NCBI GenBank assembly: GCA_028706405.1
Contig: JAQWBM010000026.1
Span: 1-34,075, forward strand
Origin: Eubacteriales bacterium
GTDB taxonomy: Bacteria > Bacillota > Clostridia > Peptostreptococcales > Anaerovoracaceae
Direction: 5' to 3'
DNA: 34,075 bases
Below, in pieces: positions 1 through 8,163 of this stretch (position 1 is the stretch's first letter; the number at the start of each line of letters is the position of its first letter). The notes under the pieces were generated by a model. The model was not told the origin of the DNA, searched no databases, and saw nothing but the letters and a program-made list of their open reading frames with translations. A program made the translations under genes and the position numbers.

Positions 1-65
1 CCATACCTTTGGGAATAATTTATTAGTGATAGACGATATTTCATATCTTGTGTTATACTTGCCAT
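1..65 (-). CDS. Transposase, IS481-like, N-terminal fragment (cut by window edge)
   Basis: Read on the minus strand, an ATG at 65 follows an AAGGAGG ribosome binding site (complement of 74-80). The 21 visible codons begin MASITQDMKYRLSLINYSQR and then YG. This resembles the start of the helix-turn-helix domain of IS481/IS3-like transposases with a DDE integrase core, which often open with a very similar segment. Only this piece lies in the window, so the catalytic domain and intactness cannot be judged. The assignment rests on my recollection of the family's N-terminus. Confidence 0.5.
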   Translation of the reverse strand, partial: MASITQDMKYRLSLINYSQRY

Positions 66-97
66 ACGGAAAACCTCCTTAAAAGTGAATGTTTTTT

Positions 98-122
98 GTG
101 TGGTAACTTTAAACATAACACA
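98..122. repeat. Possible terminal inverted repeat of the IS element
   Basis: Just upstream of the transposase start, the minus strand reads TGTGTTATGTTTAAAGTTAC inward from about 122. A TGT start fits the ends of IS481-family elements. The other end lies outside the window, so the boundary and any target duplication cannot be confirmed. Confidence 0.3.
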
Positions 123-214
123 TTTGGCGGTTTTCTGTATTTATTTTTTAAATTAGATGTAACACATGTATTGTAATCCTACACTCTTTTTAGAGGGTCT
201 TTTTATCGTTTGAG

Positions 215-243
215 TTGTACTGTGCATCTTAATAATGTATAAT
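215..243 (+). promoter_or_regulatory. Candidate sigma-A promoter of the ECF transporter operon
   Basis: TTGTAC at 215-220 and TATAAT at 238-243 are separated by 17 bases. A second TATAAT-like hexamer occurs at about 257-262. Transcripts would carry a leader of roughly 135 bases that includes the palindromic repeat. Confidence 0.45.
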
Positions 244-273
244 TATTTCATTAGTTTATAATAGAGTAAAGAC

Positions 274-335
274 ATCCCCCGCCTCTTTAGGCGGAGTGTA
301 CAACTTAATTTCACCGGCAGTGGGGATATCCCCTG
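274..335. repeat. Palindromic dispersed repeat, copy A
   Basis: Two stem-loops lie in tandem: CCGCCT-cttt-AGGCGG (279-294), and the perfect palindrome GGGGATATCCCC (322-333) flanked by GCAG and TGC. Both, with the linker AATTTCAC between them, recur at 33986-34050. The copy sits in the presumed 5' leader of the lipoprotein/ECF operon. Confidence 0.7.
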
Positions 336-388
336 CAAGCGTTATAACTGCAAAGCAGAAGAGCATATATGTTAAATGGAGGTATTAA

Positions 389-1129
389 ATGAAAAGGGCA
401 TGTTCGATTTTCTTGATAGCATTATTTATTTTAATAGCCTTAACAGGATGCAACCCCAACCAGAAGGAGATTCAAAACAATTTTTTAGAGATACTGGAAA
501 AACCGGCTTCGGAGGAGAGTATCGATGAGGCCCTGGAGTATCTGAATCAATATCTCTCCAAACTGGATGAAGAGCGTGCAACATATATGGTACATGAGAT
601 GGAGCATTATATCCTTAATTTTGACAAGGATGGTATCGATTACAACGAATGGGGAGCACGCTATGAGGGTTATATAGATCCGGCACTGACAGGACTCTAT
701 CAAATAATGGCTGAAGAACAGGAATCACCACTGGCGGAGGATACTGTTCTAATGAAGAGTTGGGCGGAGCTTGCACAAAAAACACATAATATAGAATTAT
801 ATATTAAGGAAAACAGAGATGTTGAGCTGATAAAAGAGGATTTCAAATGGATATACGGAAACTATATGAATGCGATGTTAATGGGAACCAACGGGACCCC
901 TATCTTTGACTACAAGACAAGCGTTTTCTCGGAAGACGCAAAACTGGCATATAAGACCTTTATCAACCAATATCCCGATTCGACTACGGCATGGGCTTTA
1001 AAGGAGTATTTTTCATACCTGAACAGCATTCAATTTAAAATGAATTACAATGATAAAATTGAAAGCAAACTATTCTTTGATACCTGCAATTGGCTGGTAT
1101 TGGAATCAAGAAAGAGAGTTACACAATAG
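389..1129 (+). CDS. Predicted lipoprotein of unknown function
   Basis: A 246-residue protein with a type II signal peptide: MKR, a hydrophobic run, then the lipobox L-T-G-C with the lipidated cysteine at residue 21. The mature part is polar and probably helical; I recognise no domain. Its stop codon directly abuts the ATG of the first ECF ATPase at 1130, so it very likely belongs to the same operon. A role as a surface accessory protein of that importer is possible but is inference from position only. The start is supported by TGGAGG seven bases upstream. Confidence 0.85.
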   Translation: MKRACSIFLIALFILIALTGCNPNQKEIQNNFLEILEKPASEESIDEALEYLNQYLSKLDEERATYMVHEMEHYILNFDKDGIDYNEWGARYEGYIDPALTGLYQIMAEEQESPLAEDTVLMKSWAELAQKTHNIELYIKENRDVELIKEDFKWIYGNYMNAMLMGTNGTPIFDYKTSVFSEDAKLAYKTFINQYPDSTTAWALKEYFSYLNSIQFKMNYNDKIESKLFFDTCNWLVLESRKRVTQ

Positions 1130-1972
1130 ATGAACCACATTATCAGCATAGAAGATCTAGTATTTGAATATGAAAGAGAAGAAAAGCTTGAGCCCATTAA
1201 GGCACTGGATAATGTAAACATTAAAATCAAAAAAGGGAGCTTTATAGCAATCATTGGCAGCAATGGATCCGGAAAATCCACTCTTGCAAAGAATATTAAC
1301 GCCTTGCTGCTACCCAGTAGCGGGGCTGTTTATGTAAAGGGCTTTAATACAACGGATGAAACAAAACTATGGGAAATTCGTCAAACCGCGGGAATGGTGT
1401 TTCAGAACCCAGATAATCAGCTGGTATCCTCCATTGTTGAAGATGATGTAGCATTTGGACCTGAAAATTTGGGAGTTGAGCCTGCAGAAATAAGGAAACG
1501 GGTTGATAACTCCCTTTGTGCGGTCAACATGTATGAAGAAAGAAAAAAAGCGCCTCATCTTTTATCAGGCGGACAAAAGCAGAGAATTGCCATAGCAGGT
1601 GTAATTGCTATGAAACCGGAATGTATCATTCTGGATGAACCTACCGCCATGCTGGACCCACATGGAAGGTACGAGGTAATGGAAATCATAGAAAGGCTTC
1701 ATAATGAAGGGATTACCGTGATTCTCATAACCCATTTCATGGAGGAAACGACAAGGGCGGAACGGGTAATCATTATGGATGCAGGTAAGGTCGCTATTGA
1801 TGGCGCTCCGGCTGCGGTGTTCGCTAATGCAAAAAAAATCAAGGAGCTGGGTCTGGATGTGCCGTTTATTGTCGAAATAGCAGAAAGGCTTAGAAATCGG
1901 GGCATTGATATACCGAAGAATATCATTAGTATAGAGGAAATGGTGGATTATATCGCATGCAAATTCAAGTAA
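1130..1972 (+). CDS. ecfA1: ECF transporter ATPase EcfA1 (CbiO-type)
   Basis: One of two ATPases that power an energy-coupling-factor vitamin importer at the inner face of the membrane. The 280 residues carry Walker A GSNGSGKST (43-51), a Q-loop FQNPDNQ (91-97), the signature LSGGQ (145-149), and Walker B ending in ILDEPT with the catalytic glutamate at 170. The C-terminal extension after residue 220 is typical of the family. The start codon abuts the preceding lipoprotein stop, and the 3' end overlaps the next ATPase gene by 16 bases, so the two are probably translationally coupled. It should pair with EcfA2 and EcfT. Confidence 0.95.
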   Translation: MNHIISIEDLVFEYEREEKLEPIKALDNVNIKIKKGSFIAIIGSNGSGKSTLAKNINALLLPSSGAVYVKGFNTTDETKLWEIRQTAGMVFQNPDNQLVSSIVEDDVAFGPENLGVEPAEIRKRVDNSLCAVNMYEERKKAPHLLSGGQKQRIAIAGVIAMKPECIILDEPTAMLDPHGRYEVMEIIERLHNEGITVILITHFMEETTRAERVIIMDAGKVAIDGAPAAVFANAKKIKELGLDVPFIVEIAERLRNRGIDIPKNIISIEEMVDYIACKFK

Positions 1973-2811
1973 AGAATTTAAATCATATTTATAGCGAAGG
2001 AATGCCGTATGAATCAGTATCCCTTAAGGATGTTAGTTTTGAAATCGAAAAAGGTGAGTTTGTCGGAGTTATTGGTCATACCGGTTCCGGTAAATCAACT
2101 TTGATACAGCATTTAAACGGTTTATTGAAACCGAAATCGGGGAGTATCTTGATTGATGGTATCGATATAACAAGCGGCGAAGTCAAGATGAGCGATATAA
2201 GACGCAGGATAGGCTTGGTATTTCAATATCCTGAATACCAGCTTTTTGAGGAAACCATTTATAAGGATGTTGCTTTTGGACCCTTAAACCTTGGTCTCAC
2301 ACAGGAAGAAACCGATAGAAGGGTTAAAACAGCCATCAAATTGGTTGGTTTAGACTATGAAGAAATTGACCGGCGCTCTCCTTTTGAACTATCCGGAGGA
2401 CAGAAGCGGAGGGTTGCAATTGCGGGAGTAATAGCTATGGAGCCTGAAATTCTAATCCTTGACGAGCCTACAGCAGGGCTGGATCCCAAATCTCATGCAG
2501 ATATTCTCCAAATGATCCAGATAATCCATTCTGCCAGAAATACTACAATTATCATAGTATCACATAACATGGATGATATCGCCAGGCTTACAAATAAGAT
2601 TCTTGTTCTGGACAAAGGAAAGCTTGCGATGGCAGGAACGCCTGCCGAAGTATTTAGTCAGGCAGATTATCTGGAGTCTCTCGGACTGGGCTTGCCTCTT
2701 TCTGCATATCTCATGAATGAACTCAGAAAAAGGAGGATTCCGGTTTCTGAAGGCATATTAAATATCGATGAAGCAGAAGAAGAGCTGTATAGTATACTGA
2801 AAACATATTGA
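1957..2811 (+). CDS. ecfA2: ECF transporter ATPase EcfA2 (CbiO-type)
   Basis: The second ATPase of the energy-coupling factor (284 residues). Walker A GHTGSGKST is at 40-48, the signature LSGGQ at 145-149, and Walker B ILILDEPTAGLDP contains Glu170. It is clearly paralogous to EcfA1 next to it, as expected for an EcfA1-EcfA2 heterodimer. Translation begins inside the end of ecfA1 (16-base overlap), and ecfT follows after 15 bases. The N-terminus MQIQVKNLNHIYSEG aligns with normal EcfA2 starts, so this ATG is preferred. Confidence 0.95.
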   Translation: MQIQVKNLNHIYSEGMPYESVSLKDVSFEIEKGEFVGVIGHTGSGKSTLIQHLNGLLKPKSGSILIDGIDITSGEVKMSDIRRRIGLVFQYPEYQLFEETIYKDVAFGPLNLGLTQEETDRRVKTAIKLVGLDYEEIDRRSPFELSGGQKRRVAIAGVIAMEPEILILDEPTAGLDPKSHADILQMIQIIHSARNTTIIIVSHNMDDIARLTNKILVLDKGKLAMAGTPAEVFSQADYLESLGLGLPLSAYLMNELRKRRIPVSEGILNIDEAEEELYSILKTY

Positions 2812-2826
2812 TGGGAAGATTGACAA

Positions 2827-3663
2827 ATGATACGTGATATTACATTAGGACAATATTATCCGGGCGACTCGTGGTTTCACAGGCTTGACGCCAGAATCAA
2901 GATTATATGGACCTTTATCTATATTGTTTCACTTTTTTTAATTCGTGATTTTTGGGGCTATATTACCGTACTTATTACACTGGGTTTGATAATTGGCATT
3001 TCAAAAGTGCCGCTAAGTTTTATCTTAAAGGGATTAAAGCCAATTTTTTTTATAATAATCTTTACCTTTGTCATTAATATGTTTATGACAAAGGGTACTT
3101 CTCTCATAGAAATCGGCTTTCTGACGATAACAAAAGAAGGAATACGCAATGCTTTTTTTATGGGGACCAGACTGGTTCTTCTTATCATAGGCTCTTCGCT
3201 GCTGACACTTATCACAAAACCTATACAATTGACTGATGGCATAGAGAAGCTTCTAAGTCCATTGCAAAAATTCGGATTGCCTTCTCATGAACTGGCAATG
3301 ATGATGACCATTGCACTTCGTTTTATTCCAACACTTATGGAGGAAACTGACAAGATTATGAAGGCGCAGATGGCTAGAGGGGCTGATTTTGAAAGCGGAA
3401 ATATCATGAGGAGAGCTAAAAGCCTGATCCCGTTGCTGGTTCCCTTGTTCATCAGCGCATTCCGCATAGCGCAAGACCTGGCAATGGCCATGGAAGCACG
3501 CTGTTATCGGGGAGGAAGTCATAGAACCAGGATGCACGGGATGAAGATGAAAAAGAGAGATGCCGCAGCCATATTACTTATGATTTTGTATGTGACACTC
3601 ATTATCACACAAGCACAGGGAATTCTATCATTTTTGATGATGAGTTTAATACAGTCAGCTTAG
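2827..3663 (+). CDS. ecfT: ECF transporter transmembrane component EcfT
   Basis: The membrane coupling subunit that joins the two ATPases to a substrate-binding S component. It has 278 residues, several hydrophobic segments in the first half (roughly 25-130) and one near the C-terminus, with a long cytoplasmic part between. Two Ala-Arg motifs typical of EcfT coupling helices are visible: ARGAD near residue 183 and EARCYRGG near 222. It lies 15 bases after ecfA2 and 17 bases before the queT-like gene, within one operon. Length and motif order are normal. Confidence 0.93.
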   Translation: MIRDITLGQYYPGDSWFHRLDARIKIIWTFIYIVSLFLIRDFWGYITVLITLGLIIGISKVPLSFILKGLKPIFFIIIFTFVINMFMTKGTSLIEIGFLTITKEGIRNAFFMGTRLVLLIIGSSLLTLITKPIQLTDGIEKLLSPLQKFGLPSHELAMMMTIALRFIPTLMEETDKIMKAQMARGADFESGNIMRRAKSLIPLLVPLFISAFRIAQDLAMAMEARCYRGGSHRTRMHGMKMKKRDAAAILLMILYVTLIITQAQGILSFLMMSLIQSA

Positions 3664-3680
3664 TAAAGAGAGGTCGCAAG

Positions 3681-4157
3681 ATGAGAAATACCAAATACTT
3701 ACTGCAAGCGGCAGTCATTGCTGCGGCATATTCAGCCCTGACCATTGTGTTGATGCCATTCAGTTATGGCATAATGCAGGTAAGAGTATCGGAGGCGCTT
3801 ACTATTTTGCCGTACTACACTCCTGCCGCTATCCCGGGGCTGTTTGTCGGTTGCCTGGTTTCAAACATGATTAGTCCCTATGGAATTCTGGATATGGTTC
3901 TTGGGAGCGGTGCAACCCTTATTGCAGCGGTTGGGTCATATCTTTTGAGGAAAAAGTCCTTTTTGGTTCCCCTGCCTCCGGTTATCGCCAACGGTATTGT
4001 TATCGGAAGCATGCTCTATTACGCTTATGCTGTGCCAATGCCGCTTTTCGCCTGTATATTGTGGGTAGCTTTAGGAGAATTGATCGCATGTTACGGCATA
4101 GGGTATCCGTTATTACAATATTTAAAAAAATATAAAAAAATATTTGAGCTGCACTAA
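3681..4157 (+). CDS. queT: QueT-family transporter (ECF S component, probable queuosine precursor)
   Basis: A 158-residue, very hydrophobic protein with about five membrane helices. The segments MQVRVSEALTILPYY and GLFVGCLVSNMISPYGILD match the QueT family as I know it. QueT proteins are predicted S components that bind a queuosine precursor (preQ1 or related). It is the last gene of the ECF operon, with GAGAGG nine bases before the ATG, which implies a dedicated importer. No preQ1 riboswitch was recognised upstream, so the substrate is known only by family. The stop codon lies inside the loop of the terminator at 4142-4172. Confidence 0.85.
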   Translation: MRNTKYLLQAAVIAAAYSALTIVLMPFSYGIMQVRVSEALTILPYYTPAAIPGLFVGCLVSNMISPYGILDMVLGSGATLIAAVGSYLLRKKSFLVPLPPVIANGIVIGSMLYYAYAVPMPLFACILWVALGELIACYGIGYPLLQYLKKYKKIFELH

Positions 4158-4172
4158 TGTAGCTCAAATTTC
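4142..4172 (+). terminator. Intrinsic terminator of the ECF operon
   Basis: A stem of ATTTGAGCT (4142-4150) and AGCTCAAAT (4161-4169) encloses a ten-base loop holding the queT stop codon, followed by a short T-run. The strong stem but modest T-tract suggests good, not perfect, termination. Confidence 0.7.
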
Positions 4173-4292
4173 ATATACTGTTACCAGCCGCATAATTCGT
4201 GAAAAAATTGATTGCGAACTTATTGCAGCTAAAAGGGAAATACCTCCAATCGGGAGGAAAAATTTGTTAGAAAGAGATTATATAGTGAAATC

Positions 4293-5540
4293 ATGGGGAA
4301 TAATTGTAGACTTATCATTTCAATCATGGTGCTTCTTTCCATACTGTTATTGCTTATCATTATCGGACCGGATGTAAATGAGTCCATATTGGCAGTAAAT
4401 AATCAGGCGGATTCTCTTGAAAACAATATAGTTGACAGTGATAAAGAAAGCACAAAATCGGACATTGAAAAAGATGATGACCCTAAAGATGTGACGAGTG
4501 AAACGACCGAGCCGAATGTGGCCTTTCAATTAAAGTATGATAAATATCCGCTCACCTATACATACCTATTGATAGAAAATGATACAGCCAACATAAGAAA
4601 AGGTCCTTCACAGGAAGAGCCGATATTGAAGCATGCTTCTAAAAATGAAAAATTAAGCTACATAGAAACCGTTGAAAATGAAACGAAATGGTATCATGTC
4701 ACCTGGAATGAAGGAGAGCAGCAGTTATTCGGTTTTTTAGACATTGATTCGGCGACAAAAAGAGTATTTGAGTTTGATAAGATGCATGAAGCAATTCTGA
4801 AAGCAGAGAAAGCCTCAGCTAAGGGCTCCCTAACTTATATTGATAACTATCATAATATAAAGGGTCATGCTCCCAAATATCAGGGAGGGGACCTGGATAA
4901 GAACGGCGGCATAAGAAGTCAAAGTGCTCCGGGATACTTTGATACAAGCAATTTGAACGAATTCGATTATCTGGGAGACGGAACACTTGTGAGGATATTG
5001 TCGGCGGATTCTCAATATACCAAAGTAGCATTGGTTAAAGATGAAAGTGTATATTACGTTCCAAATAAGTATGTTGTTGCACCGCCTGCGGTAATCGCTA
5101 TCAATAAGACGATCGTAATCGACAGGGCAAATCAAAATGAAGTTGTATTTGAAAAGATAGAACGGGAATGGAAGGTCATCTCTTATACGCTGGCTACGAC
5201 AGGAAAAACAGGGAAATATCATCAGCTTACACCGCTGGGCTATTTTTATGCCATGGAAAAACGCGACAAATTCTATTATTATAAAGATGGAACATACATT
5301 ATACAGGGCTATGCGCCTTATACCATCAGATTTGCCGGCGGAGCATACGTCCACGGAGTGGGTATCAATTATATATACAACGCTGACGGAACGCGTACCG
5401 ATCCGGGAAAGGTCGAGTATTCTGAAACGATTGGCACAGTGCCGTTATCCCACAAGTGTGTACGAAATTATACCTCCCATGCAAAATTTTTATATGACTT
5501 GTATACCCCGGGGGAAGTTATAGTCATTGTTATCGAATGA
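4293..5540 (+). CDS. Membrane-anchored L,D-transpeptidase with SH3b domain
   Basis: Predicted to form 3-3 cross-links or other L,D bonds in peptidoglycan outside the membrane. The 415 residues contain an N-terminal membrane anchor (about 7-27), an acidic low-complexity linker (30-80), an SH3b-like domain (about 91-155, with TANIRKGPS and WYHVTW), and a C-terminal YkuD domain. Catalytic elements are a conserved His in YVHGVG and the Cys at about 389. The motif reads SHKCVR where the family usually has SHGCxR, so the glycine is replaced by lysine. The ribosome binding site before 4293 is weak; the ATG at 4326 would shorten the protein by 11 residues and leave much of the anchor. The 3' end lies close to trmB. 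Confidence 0.85.
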   Translation: MGNNCRLIISIMVLLSILLLLIIIGPDVNESILAVNNQADSLENNIVDSDKESTKSDIEKDDDPKDVTSETTEPNVAFQLKYDKYPLTYTYLLIENDTANIRKGPSQEEPILKHASKNEKLSYIETVENETKWYHVTWNEGEQQLFGFLDIDSATKRVFEFDKMHEAILKAEKASAKGSLTYIDNYHNIKGHAPKYQGGDLDKNGGIRSQSAPGYFDTSNLNEFDYLGDGTLVRILSADSQYTKVALVKDESVYYVPNKYVVAPPAVIAINKTIVIDRANQNEVVFEKIEREWKVISYTLATTGKTGKYHQLTPLGYFYAMEKRDKFYYYKDGTYIIQGYAPYTIRFAGGAYVHGVGINYIYNADGTRTDPGKVEYSETIGTVPLSHKCVRNYTSHAKFLYDLYTPGEVIVIVIE

Positions 5541-5559
5541 TGAATCAAAGGATAATGTT

Positions 5560-6198
5560 GTGCGTCAAAGAAAAATTAAGAACGAAGAAGAAAGACTTTC
5601 TGAGCATAATCAATACTTGATTAAAGAGCCACAGAGATGGAAAGGAAAATGGCAGCAGCTTTTTAATAACAAAAATAATATTTATACTGAGCTGGGCTGC
5701 GGCAAAGGGCAATTTATACTTACAATGGCTTTGCTTTATCCAGATAATAATTATATTGCATTTGAAGGAAGGGGCAGCATCATCCTCAGAGCTTTAGAAA
5801 AAGCTGCGCAGAAGGATTCGAAAAACATTGTATTCGTAAAGGAATATATTAAGGATTCAAACGAATACTTTGAGGGAAACGAGCTTTCTGGCATTTACCT
5901 TAATTTTAGTGATCCCTGGCCTAAGGACAGGCATTCCAAACGCAGGCTGACCCATAGCAGCTATCTGGAGGGTTACCGAACTGTTCTTAAAAAAGACGGC
6001 TTTATAGAATTTAAAACTGACAATGACGGCTTATTTTTCTTTGCACTTGATGAATTTAATAACCAGGGTATGAAATGCCTTGAATTTAGCAGGGATTTGC
6101 ATAGCACGGAGCTGGATGCAAAGAAAGTAACTACTGAGTACGAGGATAAGTTTCGGGCTTCAGGAAAGAAAATAAACTACTGTAAGGTGCAGGTCTAA
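5560..6198 (+). CDS. trmB: tRNA (guanine-N7-)-methyltransferase TrmB
   Basis: Methylates G46 of tRNA at N7 using S-adenosylmethionine. From GTG 5560 the protein has 212 residues, the normal family length, and starts (M)RQRKIKNEEERL. SAM-binding motif I is ELGCGKGQF and motif IV is NFSDPWPKDRHSKRRL, both diagnostic for TrmB. I chose this GTG because AAAGGA lies seven bases upstream; the longer frame from TTG 5527 overlaps the transpeptidase gene and adds residues with no counterpart. A bidirectional terminator follows. Confidence 0.95.
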   Translation: MRQRKIKNEEERLSEHNQYLIKEPQRWKGKWQQLFNNKNNIYTELGCGKGQFILTMALLYPDNNYIAFEGRGSIILRALEKAAQKDSKNIVFVKEYIKDSNEYFEGNELSGIYLNFSDPWPKDRHSKRRLTHSSYLEGYRTVLKKDGFIEFKTDNDGLFFFALDEFNNQGMKCLEFSRDLHSTELDAKKVTTEYEDKFRASGKKINYCKVQV

Positions 6199-6292
6199 GT
6201 GTTTGCTTCTCCCGCTCCATATGATCACCGTGCGCCTCTGCCAAGGCGTTGCTGTTCACAGCCTTTTGTGCCGGGTGTGGCTACCATTCAAT

Positions 6293-6324
6293 AAAAGGCA
6301 TCAAATGATGCCCATTCTTTTTTT
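6293..6324. terminator. Bidirectional terminator between trmB and the aminotransferase
   Basis: The stem GGCATC/GATGCC (6297-6312) has an AAAT loop, an A-rich left flank and a T-run on the right (6318-6324). It sits between convergent genes and can serve both strands. Confidence 0.75.
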
Positions 6325-6337
6325 ACATTTTTAACCT

Positions 6338-7588
6338 CTATCCGTTAACATTTTTGATTGCTTGTGATATGAGCGGAGGGAGGCTTTTGCATTTCTCTTC
6401 TGGTATGGAAGCAATAGAGACTCGTAATCCTTTACCTACCGGCACTGTAAATATGCCTTGTTTTTGCAGTTCAAGTCCAACAGCTTCCGCATTTTCACAG
6501 CGAACGGTTACGAAAAATCCCGCAACAAAAGGAACCATGTTCAAGGATACTTCATTTGCGGCTTCCTGGAATGATTTACCCCGTTGCAACAGCGTTTTGC
6601 AATACTGTTGCCTTTCTTTCGTCACTTTTGACAGTAAGTTATTATCAGCATAAATATGCGAAAGTGTTGCCATTGCTGCTCTATTGCAGTTTGACCAGGT
6701 GCCTCTTGCTGAGAAGGAGCATACTGTTTTAAACTCATCTGCGATTTCCTTATTTCCAGTCATACAAATCATGGCGCCGCTCCTCATGCCGTACATAGTA
6801 TAGCTTTTAGACAGACTGTATGTAATGACTACAAGTATATTTTCAGGAAGTCCCTCAAGCAATGGGAAAAACTTTCTGTTTTCTTCTTCATCTCCGGCAT
6901 AATCTAGGTATGCGACATCAACGAGCAGTGTCAATTTCTTTTTTCCGTCAGCCACAGCGTTCTTTGTTACTCTAATAACATTATTCCAATCTTCCAGATC
7001 TAAGCTGTAACCTGTCGGATTATGCGCGGGAGTATTTAAAAGTATAACCAGACCATCCTGTTTGGAGAGAAGCTCATTTATCTTGCTTTCAAATGAAACC
7101 GCGTTGAACTTCCCTTTATCGTCTGTCAGGGTAAAAGTTGCAATGGTTCTTTCAATATCCTGTGCAATAGTGTTGTAAGGAGCCCAATACCAATCGGAAG
7201 TCAGAACCTGATCTCCTCTCTTTGAATAATTCTGTATCGTATTGCGTATTGCACCCGTACCGCCGGGAGTAGCTACAGTTGCTGTATATGCATTTGGTAC
7301 ATAGCTGCCAAAAGCTGCCCGGTTTATCGCCTTAATAAAATCGGGAGTTCCTGTAATCGGTGCATATTCTGCATAATCATTCGGAGTTAAACTTTTTAGG
7401 ACTTCAACAACAGAGGAAAGGATAACCAGGTTTCCATCATTATCAAGAAGGGAGCCTATGGTCGCGTTAACAACCTTATCTGCACCTATTTCCGCAGCCA
7501 TTTTTTTAGCTGACTGATTGATACCAAATATTTTGTCTTCCGTTGGAATGATTCTATGATTAGCCTCCGCCATCTTGTAATTTGACAT
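6338..7588 (-). CDS. PLP-dependent class I/II aminotransferase (aspartate/aromatic type)
   Basis: A fold-type I aminotransferase of 416 residues. Visible features are ATPGGTGA in the cofactor phosphate region, NTPAHNPTG, VDVAYLDYAG with the PLP-binding Asp and Tyr, and SLSKSYTMYGMRSG with the Schiff-base lysine. The layout (NPTG...W) is closest to aspartate or tyrosine/aromatic aminotransferases, so transamination of an aspartate-like or aromatic amino acid is likely; the exact substrate cannot be read from sequence. It is transcribed alone, divergent from the lrgA-like gene, and ends at the bidirectional terminator. The ATG at 7588 has AGAAGGTG a few bases upstream. Confidence 0.88.
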   Translation of the reverse strand: MSNYKMAEANHRIIPTEDKIFGINQSAKKMAAEIGADKVVNATIGSLLDNDGNLVILSSVVEVLKSLTPNDYAEYAPITGTPDFIKAINRAAFGSYVPNAYTATVATPGGTGAIRNTIQNYSKRGDQVLTSDWYWAPYNTIAQDIERTIATFTLTDDKGKFNAVSFESKINELLSKQDGLVILLNTPAHNPTGYSLDLEDWNNVIRVTKNAVADGKKKLTLLVDVAYLDYAGDEEENRKFFPLLEGLPENILVVITYSLSKSYTMYGMRSGAMICMTGNKEIADEFKTVCSFSARGTWSNCNRAAMATLSHIYADNNLLSKVTKERQQYCKTLLQRGKSFQEAANEVSLNMVPFVAGFFVTVRCENAEAVGLELQKQGIFTVPVGKGLRVSIASIPEEKCKSLPPLISQAIKNVNG

Positions 7589-7698
7589 ATCATTATCACC
7601 TTCTTTTTTTGTATAATGGGAGTATTATAACACGTTATTAAGGATTTGCAAACATTTTCATTGATTCAACCTTTGTGTATATTTATTTATTATTCCCA

Positions 7699-7727
7699 TT
7701 TATATAAATGATAGTAGGGTATATAAT
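7699..7727 (+). promoter_or_regulatory. Candidate promoter for the lrgAB-like pair
   Basis: TTTATA at 7699-7704 and TATAAT at 7722-7727 with 17 bases between. A second candidate -10 (TATACT, about 7737-7742) lies just downstream. The region is very AT-rich, so chance matches are likely. Confidence 0.3.
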
Positions 7728-7767
7728 CAATTGTGGTATACTATTTAATAAATATCTGGAGGTATTT

Positions 7768-8163
7768 ATGGTTATAAAACAGTTTTTCATAATATTGGCA
7801 GCACTTTTCATCGGTTATTCCATATCAGTAGTTTTTCATTTGCCAATACCTTCTAATGTTGCTGGTCTTATTATCCTCTTTACTGCTATGTGTATTGGTA
7901 TCGTTAAGGAAAAGCATGTAGATAAAGTCAGTGATTTTATTATTAAATACTTGGCAATATTTTTTGTGGCGCCAACAGTCGGAATAGTTCAATATTTTAA
8001 TTTGATAGGAAATCAGTTTTTTTACATCATTGTGCCTTTGATTTTAAGTATCATCATAGGCTTATTTGCAGCAGGCATGACTACGCAGCTCATAATCCGT
8101 ATCATGGATAAGAAGCAATTATTAGCAGAGAAGAAAGGTTTGGGCGGCAATGATATTAAGTGA
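7768..8163 (+). CDS. lrgA: CidA/LrgA-family membrane protein
   Basis: A 131-residue protein with four predicted membrane helices, matching the CidA/LrgA holin-like family (AALFIGYSISVVFHLPIPSN near the N-terminus, FVAPTVGI in the middle). Family members work with an LrgB partner and have been linked to murein hydrolase control and to export or uptake of small metabolites such as pyruvate. The start at 7768 is chosen because CTGGAGG lies five bases upstream; an earlier ATG at 7708 lacks such a site. It overlaps the lrgB-like gene by 14 bases, so the two are one unit. Confidence 0.9.
   Translation: MVIKQFFIILAALFIGYSISVVFHLPIPSNVAGLIILFTAMCIGIVKEKHVDKVSDFIIKYLAIFFVAPTVGIVQYFNLIGNQFFYIIVPLILSIIIGLFAAGMTTQLIIRIMDKKQLLAEKKGLGGNDIK

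Larger units (their letters stand above)
66..388. other. Intergenic stretch between the IS fragment and the lipoprotein gene
   Basis: No coding frame is convincing here. It holds the probable IS end (about 98-122), a weak hairpin with a T-run (about 183-206), a promoter candidate (215-243), and a palindromic repeat (279-335) that recurs at the right end of the window. The lipoprotein Shine-Dalgarno TGGAGG lies about seven bases before 389. I looked for a preQ1 or other vitamin riboswitch ahead of the ECF operon and saw none. Confidence 0.6.

Noticed and set aside
230..388. Possible preQ1 riboswitch ahead of the queT operon
   Set aside because: The structured part is the dispersed repeat found elsewhere; no preQ1-I or preQ1-II core could be recognised.
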